From Isoetes taiwanensis (lineage: Eukaryota > Streptophyta > Lycopodiopsida > Isoetales > Isoetaceae): 64,000 nucleotides of DNA. Under the pieces are notes generated by a model. It was given only the letters and a program-made list of their open reading frames with translations, made no database searches and was not told the origin of the DNA. Made by a program: the position numbers and the translations under genes. The stretch is from assembly GCA_021234155.1 (NCBI GenBank), contig JAJEKV010000028.1, positions 9,502,134-9,566,133 on the forward strand, given 5' to 3'. Positions within the stretch are counted from its first letter, which is position 1. Every line of letters starts with the position of its first letter. Below are positions 10,604 through 20,332 of this stretch, piece by piece.

Positions 10604-10846
10604 ATGGATTATTTGCCTTCTTCGATTCACCACATCGAGGCGATCAAGTGCTCAATGAGCCACTCTGATCTTGTTGGTTGCCTAGACAGGCATCTTCTTC
10701 TTGATCCCTACCTGCGAAGAAAAGCTTTGGGCGCTGAGATTCATTGCCCTGCGTCAATTCGTGTTATGATCCATCTGATTTGGCTTCCTGAGCGCATGAG
10801 CTATGAGATATCAGGGATCACTACTACAGATCCTGAAGATGAATGA
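10604..10846 (+). CDS. Small-protein family member 3, intact 80-residue protein
   Basis: A single uninterrupted frame from ATG 10604 (MDYLPSSIHHIEAIKC) to TGA. Key features are Cys16 in IKC, then SMSHSDLVGC, LDPYL, RRKALG and RVMIHL, with an acidic end (TTTDPEDE). The spacing between the two cysteines (nine residues), the [WY]-L pair and the IHL block is the same in all three family members, apart from one residue missing in member 1, so the fold is probably shared. It is the only intact copy. No signal peptide, transmembrane segment or known domain is recognised. Two conserved cysteines and a His could bind metal or form a disulphide, but that is speculation. Tandem arrangement with member 2 (about 500 bp apart) and divergent orientation of member 1 point to local duplication. 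Confidence 0.65.
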   Translation: MDYLPSSIHHIEAIKCSMSHSDLVGCLDRHLLLDPYLRRKALGAEIHCPASIRVMIHLIWLPERMSYEISGITTTDPEDE

Positions 10847-10995
10847 ATCACCTGTTCAACATATAAGCACTTCTGACCATCTTATCTATGAATCATGTAT
10901 GCATTTATATATTAAAGATGTAAGCAGTTATATATGATCACAAATATAGTAATGTACAAGATCTTATGTATTAAGATGAAAGATATGTATTATAA

Positions 10996-12642
10996 TGTGA
11001 CGGTTCAGGGGAATATACGCCATAAATACGTATATTCCTGGATCCGTCACTATACAAGTCTATCTTCATAGCCTTGTATACCATAGATTGTGGCACTAGG
11101 GGGCATGGCCAAGTTATTCACATAACTTAGCCAACCATAGGTTAAGACCATTTTCCACGTGGCCTTAACCTATTGGGCACCCGCCACACGAGACTCACCC
11201 GATTGGTGCCACGTGGCATCCTAGGTGGACCTAACTTATATAGGCTGGAACCCTAACCCTAGGCCTCTTTCCAGCCCTAGCTCCCAGAGACTCATTGACC
11301 TGCTCGAAACTCCGTTTCGAGCATCGTTTGCCGTGGCATAGACTGGTGCAGCAGCGCCCGGAGGGTAGACTCGTTCTTGGAGCAAGAGCAGCATCACGTG
11401 AGTCGAAGACCATGGAGACACACAGATCTGGAGGGAGAGCATCAGGAGCAGGTATGTAGGGTAGTAGTTGTGATAGCTCATCTGGAATTAGCATTCCAGA
11501 TGTGCTAGTATCTTGTATCTAGAGTAGAGCCATCCTAGAACCCGTATTCAACATCTTGAACCCTAATCAATGAACCCTAACCATTAGTTAGATTGTATGA
11601 TTAGGTTAAGATGTTCTTCTTATGATCATTCTTAGGATATGATGATTATGTGATGTTGGTTGATCATGTTTGCTCCTCTTGTATTGGGAAGGGGGGTAGA
11701 GACCTAGAGCCATATGTAGTATGCTCCTAGAGTAGATCCCTTAGTTCCTATTAGATGCATACGTGCATAGGAGCCCACCAGGCTATCGAGGCTATGATAT
11801 GACTCAGCACCACCACATAACGGGGCTAGAGGGAATGTGGAGGGAGGATCCCCGCCGAGGGGGGGCCGGGGGGATCCCATAGTGGGCTAGGCCTATGGTG
11901 GGTCACCGTGTGGGCGAGCATGGGTCCGACACCTCTGAGGGCAATGGTGTCGCCTGCCTCTCGAGAGCTGCAAGTGTTGGCTTGGCTCTCGTTTTGGGGG
12001 TTAAGGCAGTGCGAATGGGTGTGTCGCCCACGATTCTCTAGCCGCCCACGGAACCTCTAGACCCTGGGAAGGGGAGATGCAACCCTTCCTGCCTCATCGG
12101 ACCAGGGAGATGCAACCTGGAGTAGTCCCGATGGGTGATGCCATGGGATTGCGTATCCGGAAGGCTAGCTAGAGTCATGCCAGAGCCTGATTTAGCCCAT
12201 CTGCAAAGTATGCACAGGAGGGGCGGATGGAGTGGCCAACCCTAGCCATTGTCTTATGCCAGCCTTTGCCATTGTTATGACTCGGTCTGCTCTATCTTGA
12301 GACCTATCCAGTCAGTCTACTTCCTTATGAGTCGGAGCCATGGGTAGGAGCTCTCATGTTTGATGGTTTATGATTATCTTCTTTGCTCATATGGATATGC
12401 GATGGACTACCCTTCGAGGTAGGATGTTGTATCGTTATTGCTAGTTCTGACGTTGTTTATGCTTCCGCTGTGATAGGAGCCCATAGGGGAAGGGCGCGCA
12501 AGACACCTTCGTGTCCCCTGCCCGCACTAGGATTCTCTCAGAGTGCGGGTTAGACGGAGGGCCCATGCGGTTGATGGACCAAATGGGGGATTTCCTGCCG
12601 AGTATACGGCCGGGCGCCGTATATTTAGCATGGAGCGTCACA
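10996..12642 (+). repeat. Left LTR of element 1
   Basis: 1647 bp. It opens with a foldback: GTGACGG-TCAGGGGAATATACG pairs with CGTATATTCC-TGGA-TCCGTCAC around a short loop (10997-11049). A TATATAGG box near 11233 is followed within about 20 bp by AACCCTAACCCTAG, like the plant telo-box that sits near start sites of strongly expressed genes. This LTR has GTTTCGAG near 11312, which the right LTR lacks. Confidence 0.92.
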
Positions 12643-12643
12643 A

Positions 12644-12655
12644 TGGTATCAGAGC
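12644..12655 (+). other. Primer-binding site, initiator Met-tRNA
   Basis: TGGTATCAGAGC starts one base after the LTR end and is the standard plant iMet-tRNA primer-binding sequence. Confidence 0.9.
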
Positions 12656-12869
12656 AATGTTCTTGGTTGTCCAAGAGCTAGCACTGACCATATCCCTGAA
12701 TAGGTAGACTAACTGGCCTAGCTATGGAATGGAATGAGAATTCCAGTCTTGAACCTCGAAATATGGGAGAATTTTTTTCCCCCATTAGTAGGGTCGTAAT
12801 TAGATTTAGTCTAAGTGGTAGAAATAATATAGTCAAAAGAAACCTTCTAGTAAATTTGAGCTCAAGTTG

Positions 12870-13745
12870 TTCATGAACCGCACCTTCCAAGCAAAAAATT
12901 GAACGAGAAATCGCTCAAAAGAAAGCAAGTAGCGAGAGTAACTCGGCAACAGGAGCAACCCCAACACCAGGAAGAATAGGGGAGCAGCAAGCAGTAGGAG
13001 CAACCTCGGCAATACGAGCAACCCAAGCAGCAGGAACAGCAGCAAGGCGAGCGAGCAACCAATGCAGAAGAAAAGCGTACAAAGAGGCGTGAAGCTAGGC
13101 GTAGGGAGAGCATGGTTATCAGAGAACCACAACTGGACGAACTGGAGGAGGATGAGCCCGAGGAAGAAGGACCACAACAACAGGAGAGGGGAGCAAGAGG
13201 CTAAAGAAGAAGAGGAGGAGGAGGCCGAAGAAAAGACGAGGCCTACGCTCGGCAAACATATCCAATGCAGTCCAAGGAGGGCAACATCAGCGAGAAGCTA
13301 CTTAAAGCTCAAGCAAGATATGGAGTACGAGAAGAAGAAGGCAGCATACAAGATTTATCTCCGCCAAACGATCTGACAAGGCAGCCGACCAGAGTCGGAA
13401 ATCAAGCCTCCACCACCTTGACCCGATTCCCCCGAAGAAGGTCCGCCATGGGCAAAATCCCCAGCACAGTAGAGCTGCTCAGCATATTCGACATTGCCAA
13501 CATCATACCAGTCTGATGATCCAGAAACTCTCTTTCGAGTGCCTACATCAAAGGTCTATTGAGGAGTTCAAGATGGGCCACGACTACGAAACCACATCAA
13601 CGATGGCGGGATCTCGCCAGGAAGCGGCCAAAGCCGAGGAGGCCAAGATCTGCACCATTCATGCCAAGAGGATGACCATTATGCCAAGAGGATGACCATT
13701 CATGCCAAGAGGATGACCAAGAGCATGAACCTAGCGCGGAGGATT
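12870..13745 (+). pseudogene. gag remnant of element 1
   Basis: No long open frame exists. Gln/Glu/Arg-rich coding traces (QQEQPQHQEE, EQPKQQEQQQGER, KRRKDEAYARQTYP) are spread over three frames from about 12930 to 13330, ending with a stretch that matches element 2 near 61810 (PRRRSAMGKIPS against the HHGPNSVHS region). Near 13655-13725 the unit TGCCAAGAGGATGACCATT is repeated three times. An A-run (13747-13761) follows. Gag would form the virus-like particle; this copy cannot. Confidence 0.55.
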
Positions 13746-13854
13746 AGAAAAAAAAAAAAAAATGAATGAAATTTAGGAATCTTTGAATAAGATTTTGAAC
13801 TTGTATGTATATATGTTCCTAGAATTAATGGTTGTATGTATATATATGGAGTCA

Positions 13855-14240
13855 AAGTCAACTCGGGTTGGATCGCGGGAAAGGCCTCTGCGTCGCGAAC
13901 GCAGGCCTCATTTGCGCGAAGCAACCCGGTTTGAAAAAAAAAAGTCAAAGTCAAAGTCAACTCGGGTCGCATCGCGAGAAACCCCTCTGCGCCCCCGACG
14001 CAGGGCTATTTCTCGCGACGCCACCCGATTTCGGCATTTTGACAGTTTTAGGTGTCCAATTTGAGTAATAAAAGTTGCTAGTTAGGTTAGAATCATGCTG
14101 AAAAGTCATGTTAGGATGTTTAAATTCCCCAAAACCCTTCATAGGAATAGAATTGACCCGAAACCGGGTCGCATCGCGAAAAACCACTCTGCGCCCTTGA
14201 CGCAGAGCCCTTTCTCGCGACGCCACCCGATTTCGCCCAA
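13855..14240 (+). repeat. Three copies of a GC-rich element-internal unit
   Basis: Units at about 13858-13935, 13958-14038 and 14150-14240 each start near ACTCGGGT or ACCGGGTCGCATCGCG, contain CTCTGCG..GACGCAG and end in CACCCGATTT or CACCCGGTTT. Each has the inverted pair CTGCG/CGCAG and CGGGT/ACCCG, so each can fold into a hairpin. Element 2 has two diverged units at 62250-62330 and 62450-62530 in the same place, so the array belongs to the element family. Confidence 0.75.
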
Positions 14241-14394
14241 TTTTGCCCAGATTGACCAATTTTCATCCAACAAACTCCCATGGAGTATTTCTTGCTTTGC
14301 TTTGCTTAGAATTGCACTTCATGGTAGCTCATTTGGACACCCATGGCCACAGATTTGAAGTCTTCCCCATTAAGAACCTTTGTGCACGGAACCC

Positions 14395-14527
14395 GAGGTA
14401 CCCCTAGTCTATAAAAAGGGCCCTCATTTGTCATTTTCTCCCCATCTGAACTGCTCTCAGCTCCTTTGGCAATTTTCTAGCCATTTGCTTAATCCCAGCA
14501 GCCATTTTTCATAGCTATCTCTGCTCA
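14395..14527 (+). promoter_or_regulatory. Internal TATA promoter inside element 1
   Basis: CTATAAAAAGGGCCCTCATTTGTCATTTT at about 14410-14437 precedes ATG 14528 by about 115 nt. The same TATA, leader and ATG context recur in element 2 (62698-62818). The upstream 150 bp (GCACTTCATGGTAGCTCATTTGGACACC and on) are also conserved. Confidence 0.6.
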
Positions 14528-14800
14528 ATGGCGCCATCAAGCTTTGTTAGATGGTACAGTGAGGCCAATCACATCCGTGATTTCCCTGCCGAGCAAGCCT
14601 TCCATGTCTTTGATCATCTCTTTGATCTCCATGCCATTTTGACTAGAACTCCCTATTACACCGACATCATTTGCCAATATGACCAAGCCTTAGAAGTTAG
14701 AACCAAGATCCTTAAGCTAGATAGAGATGGCATCTGCACTCATCACAGCTTAGTTGTCGCTCTTATCTTGCTAAGTGTCTTCTTGTCTACATATAGGTAG
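14528..14800 (+). CDS. Element-borne extra ORF, 90 residues, unknown
   Basis: Uninterrupted frame MAPSSFVRWYSEANHIRDFP to TAG. It is out of the usual gag-pol order: it lies between the gag-like region and the pol region and has its own TATA box and leader. Element 2 carries the same start (MAPSSFVDGWYNETNHIRD at 62818) but breaks after about 40 codons. The C-terminal 17 residues are hydrophobic (VVALILLSVFLST), possibly a membrane anchor or read into an intron. I do not recognise a domain. A captured host gene fragment is the simplest explanation; an auxiliary retroelement gene is an alternative. Confidence 0.5.
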   Translation: MAPSSFVRWYSEANHIRDFPAEQAFHVFDHLFDLHAILTRTPYYTDIICQYDQALEVRTKILKLDRDGICTHHSLVVALILLSVFLSTYR

Positions 14801-15219
14801 TATAATTAAACCTTTTCCTTAGAAACCCAGCTAGTTGCCAAGGCCTTAGAAATTGTTGTCACACGTTGGTATGATACACCAACACACGTTATAGGTGCAC
14901 TATCATCAAGTGTCTTCAGCCATACCTTTGTATCATAGATAATTATCTAGAAATTCATCCTATCTAGGTAATTCAGTCTAGCACACCAAGTACACCCAGT
15001 GAATGAGTCTCCTTCTACCACCCCATAACAGTAAATAAGTACCTTTCTCAGTGCCTAGTAGAGTGCCAAATGCCAAGTGGGTCATTTGAGGTAGAGTGGA
15101 TAAAGGTATAAAAATAGGGTTTGTAAAGTAAGTAGCCATAAATAATTGTTGTGTGATAGTATTAGTTGCCTTGTGCGTAGGGCAGTAATATAGGGTAGGA
15201 GAATCTTCCTTGCAGATTC

Positions 15220-16470
15220 TCGACGGTGGAGCCACTCGACAACATCAACGAATCGAAAGCAGAGGGCAACCTTATGGAGGAAGCTTCAGCAAATCAAAGG
15301 CCAAGATATGGTGTACAGGGAAGCCCGAACACAAATAATAAAGAGGAGGCCAAAGGAAGGACGATTGCAACATCAAGATTAGACACAAGACTGCCAAGAG
15401 GGCTATGCAACAGTCAATGGGCATCATGGCACTTACAAAATTGCTCACATTAGGGGAAGGGTATCTCCTAGTCAAGGATACTCCAAGTGCCATATTGCCT
15501 CGAGGAATGACCCCACATCGATGACTAATGTCACAGCTACGCCACCAACAAGTAGACGACTTCATCGACTTAGGATATCAAGAGCTCTAAAGATGAGACT
15601 GGACATACCTCCGAGGACGGGCAACTATCGCAGATATATAGACCATAGTAGTATCAGATCTAGACTTCAAGCAAAGATGCTTCGGCTAAGGAGGTATTAC
15701 AAGCCAGCAAGGGTGGGCTGCTCAGGAATAGGAATATGGCGAGACTGCAACAAACTTCTTCCTCATCAGCCCGATACTTCAGAGCAGTTGCATCAACCTC
15801 GACAGCACCATCTCAAGATCACGACAATCTTCTACCTTAGAGATTGGAGGTCAAACACCATCAAGAAGAGGCATCATGGGGGACAAAATACCAGCATTAT
15901 TAATTGATCAGTCAAGATTAGTCCCTGCAGATGGATGCACATAAACTTCTCTCAGCAAGAGAAGTTGCACAGTTAGAAGTGGTAAAGCACTCGACATTGT
16001 CTTCAGCCTTATAACAGCAGCATGTGGCCGCCAGGATGAAGAGTCAAATCGACAAGTTCAACACAACAATATCAATTCAGGAGTTAGAAGAATCATCCTC
16101 GAATCTAATAACCTTCAAGACAGATGAGTTAAACACGAAAGATTCTACGCAGTGGTGAACATTACCTTCAAGCTTTTGGGATGCAACACCGAGCGTTATG
16201 TTATCTACATCAGCAAGTCCATTAAGAGGGATAATGTTAATGAAGGTAATCAGCATCAACATTAAGGACGAGCAGAGTCAGAATATGTTCAACGAAAGGA
16301 AGCAGAGCACTCGAATGATCATACAACAACTCCAAGGATACTAGATTCTTTTCAACAAATTATGGATCATCGCCTTGCTACTCCAACGACTAATGAGTAC
16401 ACCAGCTTTGAGCAAGCTAGAGGACCTATCAGATAGTTGAGTTTCTTAGAATTATGGGTGATAACATCCA
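15220..16470 (+). pseudogene. gag/protease region of element 1, unrecognisable in detail
   Basis: Short open pieces (15226-15453, 15521-15907) fall between the extra ORF and the RT. Their position, and resemblance of 15590-15680 to 63640-63730 in element 2, suggest the rest of gag. I cannot see a zinc knuckle or the D-[ST]-G of a retroviral-type protease. Confidence 0.35.
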
Positions 16471-17399
16471 TGATGGGATGGGGACGAAATTTCAAGTAGA
16501 TTTTTTTTTGTCTTTTTCTTTAGAAAGATGGACCCAAGAATGGAGCAAAGCTTCAAGTATTGGGAAGTAAATATGGAGTACAATAATTGTATACATTGCT
16601 GGCAGATATCCAATACATTGGAACCTCTTCGTGAGCTTGATCACCTCGCTAAGAAGGATTCAATAATAGGATAACCGTCGACCATGTATATGACGAGTAC
16701 TTCCGCAGCATAAGGAATAATCCGACCAAATGAAGGGAAGCAATCTAATAAGTCCGGCCAACTTCTTAGATGGCATCAACTCAAAGGTGGGGCTATTTCA
16801 AGAGGGCAATAATTAAGAAAGGGTAGATCTTAGAGTATAGATTAGATCTAAAACAAGAATAATTATCTAATCATATAGTTTTCTATGTGTGCCCAAAAGT
16901 AATGTCATGCCGACTAACTTGTGGCCATAGGATTTATGTAAGTAGTTCTTTAACTTATAATTTTGCACCTCCTAGATGACGGACATCTTTAAGAGTGAGA
17001 CTCTTAAGTCTAAATCTAGGCCAGTAATTAAAGCAAGGCCAAGTAATTAGCAGCACCAACGGAACAAGAGTCAAGTTCGACATCAACCTTAAGCGAAGCA
17101 AAGTTGCGCATCGGCACCAACTCATGTCCATTGGCAACTATGACCTCATAATAAGCATGCAATATTAAAGCTGGCTAAGGCAATAATTGATTATCATAAG
17201 CAAGAGATACTTATCCCAGCACCAAAGAGCAAGTACCTTATAATTTAAGTTAAGGAAGTAATTCCAATCGTGCAACGCATGTCAGTAAAGCAATTACTTA
17301 AGTACATCATGAGGAATGAGGTCGTACATAAGCTACAAGTTGTCGACCCCGACTACAAGAGTAAGAAGGAAGATGCTACTTCGAAACAGTTGCCTCGGC

Positions 17400-17975
17400 C
17401 AATTTCTAAGTTAATCAAGAAGTCCCATGATATATCTCCAGGTGAAATTTGAGAGCTTTTGCTCTATAGAGGCATAGAGTCTGAAATCACTCTTGCACCG
17501 GAGGCAGAGCCGATCAGCAAGGCTCTTTATAGAATTAGCACTTCTGAGCTAGCAGAGCTCAAGAAGCGGTTGTAGGAGTTGATCGACTTGGGGATCCTTT
17601 CGGCCAAGATGGAAGTCTAAAGGTGTATATCAACCATGGGTAGCTCAACAAGCAACGACATAATGGATCAGCCCCAAGAAGCAGGATTCTTCTACAAAAT
17701 CGACTTAAGCTCGGGCAATCAGCAAATAAGGATGAAGGGGGGAGATAATTATAAGACTCCTTCAAAACTTGGTATGGGCGCTATCACTTCATAGTGATGC
17801 CCTTGAGTCTATGGAATGCTCCACCAACTCGTATGCATTTGAGGACGACATCTTCGAAGATTCCTTGGATGATTTCTTCATCAATTCTCTTCGACGACAT
17901 CGTGATCTACAGCAAATCAATGGAAGAGCATGCAGCCATGGAGATGTTAAGACGTCGCCACTCATTGGCAAGCTT
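17400..17975 (+). pseudogene. Gypsy reverse transcriptase remnant
   Basis: Reading with frame changes gives the gypsy RT landmarks: GIESEITLAPEAEPISKALY and AELKKRL before a TAG (17572), KIDLSSGNQQIRMK near 17697, then decayed DDIFEDSLDDF and the DDIVIYSKSMEEH block near 17905-17950. The catalytic YLDD is changed: DDIVIYS lies directly after FD. Stops interrupt at several places, so no active RT is made. RNase H is not visible as such between here and the integrase. Confidence 0.8.
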
Positions 17976-18199
17976 TTGAAGCAGCAATTTGCAATGCCAT
18001 CTCCACTTCGCAAGTTTAATTCGGCAAGAAGATAGAAGAAGCCATCTTCCCCAACATGGAGTTCAAGCACATGATGGGTTAGTCCTTACAAGAGTGCAAG
18101 AACGGATTAAGAAAGAGAAACCTTCAAATATTTTAAAAAGGAAGGTAATCTTTAATATCAAAGAACAACTATACTCAAAGTATAAGGAGTAAGAAAAAT

Positions 18200-18510
18200 T
18201 TTCCAGGACACGCATAATAGCCCTATTTCCGGCCATGCAAAATTTATAAAGGCTTACTTCAAGATTAGAAGTAGCTACTTCTGGCCGGACATGAAGAAGC
18301 AGATAGTCAGATATATCCAAGAATGTCAGTGGCATCAGCAGACAAGGGCGGAACAACTTCGAATTTTAGGAGTTTTGGAACCTTGGGCGGTGCCAGACGC
18401 CAAGTGGGAAGTCTTCAGCATGGGTTTTAAAGTTGGCCTTCCAAGGACAACAAGAAGCTTTGAAGCCTTGATGGTTGTGGTAAGGGCACATACTTGCCAT
18501 GCCACACCAT
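18200..18510 (+). pseudogene. Integrase remnant (zinc-binding region and start of core)
   Basis: KAYFKIRSSYFWPDMKKQIV, RYIQECQWHQQTRAEQL and ILGVLEPWAVPDAKWEVFSM line up with gypsy integrase. The first catalytic Asp that normally follows (SMDF) reads SMGF here, a visible active-site loss, and the C-x2-C zinc pair reads C-x2-H. The remaining core is lost in frameshifts toward 18900. Confidence 0.75.
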
Positions 18511-19019
18511 AGACACAGCCTTGGATCTAGCCGTGTGGCCTACATAAGAGTTCTTTTAGGCTGCATGGAAGGCACAGGTCGATCATCACCAAAAGAGATC
18601 CGAAGTTCTTTAGCGACGTTTAGCAAGACTTCTTCAACACGAGCTGCACCAACTTGTTGATGAGTTTTGCTTATCATTTGCAGTCAATCGGCAAAGGGAC
18701 CGCACCAACACAATTTTGGAGAGCACATTGAGAAACTATGATTGGAACAAGTAATCCAAATGGGCCGATTACATCCACCTGATTAATTACGTACAATAAT
18801 ATGAAGCAAGAGTCATCGAAGATGTCTCCCCCATGATCAGTTACAATTATCAATGCTTGACCCTAGTTATGTGGCATAATCTAGTGCCCTAGGTGGAAGT
18901 TTCTCAACAACGACAGCATGTATGCGGTAGCTTTTGGTAGAAGTGTGAGAGTATCTTCAACAGCATGGGCACATCTGAAGAGTCTAGCAGATAGACATAA
19001 AAACTCCTCGAGAGTTGTT

Positions 19020-19450
19020 TGTTGTGAGAGATAAAGTTTGGCTCAAGTAAAGGTTAAGCAAGGGAAGCTTCGCATCGGCAATTGTAAGAAGCTCGCCCCT
19101 AGGTGGGCCAGTCCGTTTAAGATCTTGGAGAAGAGTGGGCTCTCAGGCCTACAAGTTGAATCTCTTGGCCCACCCTAAGGTCTTCCATGTGAGTTTATTG
19201 AAAAGGCACGATCCTTAACCTTGATGAGGTTTTGGATACTCCAACTTTGTTGGGAATGGTGAAGGATCAAGTTGAAATAGTGCCTGAATTCCTTCTTGAT
19301 AAGTCATTCAAGAGGACTAGGTGATCTTAATTCCTCCAGTATTTGGTCAAGTGGAAGCACTTGCCCGTGGAAGACGCGACATGGGTATTGAAGCAAGATT
19401 TGGAGAAGCAATACCCGGAGTTTATGAAAGAGTTTGATGGGCGAGTCGTC
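19020..19450 (+). pseudogene. Integrase C-terminus and chromodomain
   Basis: VVRDKVWLK, then RVGSQAYKLNLLAHP and KVFHVSLLKRHDP are the C-terminal integrase signature. About 130 bp later YLVKWKHLPVEDATW and DLEKQYPEFM form the end of a chromodomain, which in this clade is thought to guide integration to modified chromatin. Frameshifts and stops (for example TGA near 19322) separate the parts. The chromodomain is the basis for calling the element a chromovirus. Confidence 0.8.
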
Positions 19451-19564
19451 TCCGACTTGGTCGACCCCGACTTGCCAGGTGGTTAGCTAGTATGTTGTTA
19501 GTTAGCCTTAAGCCTGGCGCATGCATTCTAGTTAGTAGGGTGCATGTGCCAGAATCTTGGATCG

Positions 19565-19890
19565 TGTGGGCGATGATGGGATACGCCTTTAGGGCATTCT
19601 CTAGGCCACACGCACCAAGAGGTGCGCATGACCATTAGGGTCATGTGAGTGAGGAGTGAGGCATGGTGGGCGATGATGGGACATCGATCGGATGCTCTCT
19701 ATGCCACGATGCGGGGGACGCACACCTGGCTGTAGGAGGGTCATGGTGAAGGTTAAAGTGATCATGCGCGATGATGGGATCGTGAGGCGTTCCCTAGCTT
19801 CAAACCCTTGGGGCATGATGCACTAGGGGTACTCGGCACCGGGTAACCGAGTACAAGGTAGCACTCGATCATGGGCGATGATGGGAGCAT
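19565..19890 (+). repeat. Four spaced copies of GGGCGATGATGGGA
   Basis: Copies start at 19568, 19668, 19767 and 19873, spaced close to 100 bp, each followed by a variable segment with a CCTTTAGG or TTCCCTAG-like tail. They lie in the 3 prime non-coding part of element 1, after the chromodomain and before the purine tract. Confidence 0.8.
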
Positions 19891-20320
19891 CTTAAATGAT
19901 CCTTAAGCTCAAATCCGAAAGGGCCATGATCTTGTGCAAGGTAGTAGGACAACCTTGAGCCAGTAGTTCGGCTCAAGGAGGTAAGGGGGGTGGTCCCCTA
20001 AAATTACAATTTATTAACTAAACTAACGTAATGTGCTCCTTATGCAGGCAAGTAGAAGGCGGACTTCAACGAGGAGCGCATTACGAGAAGATAGGGGGAG
20101 CCATAATTTAGATTATGAACCCTAATAACTCTTATAATAATATTTTGAATTATCGTAAGAAATAACGGTGTTAAGGCTATATAATTTTGTATAAGTATTT
20201 GGCTTTTAACTAATAAAACTTGATTGTTAAAGTAAACTAAAGGCTATGACATGTTGTTTCTTTTGCAGGCATAAGGTAGGTTCGTCACCTTAGCGCAATG
20301 CTGAGGACAGCATTGTCCTA

Positions 20321-20332
20321 AGGGGGGGAGAA
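20321..20332 (+). other. Polypurine tract of element 1
   Basis: AGGGGGGGAGAA directly abuts the right LTR start TGTGACGG, as expected for plus-strand priming. Confidence 0.88.

Noticed and set aside
11247-11262. Interstitial telomere repeat
   Set aside because: Only two CCCTAA units occur, at the same promoter position in each LTR, which fits a telo-box better.
12833-13255. Minus-strand Leu-rich ORF of 140 codons
   Set aside because: It is complementary to the Gln/Glu/Arg-rich gag remnant of element 1 and has no independent support.
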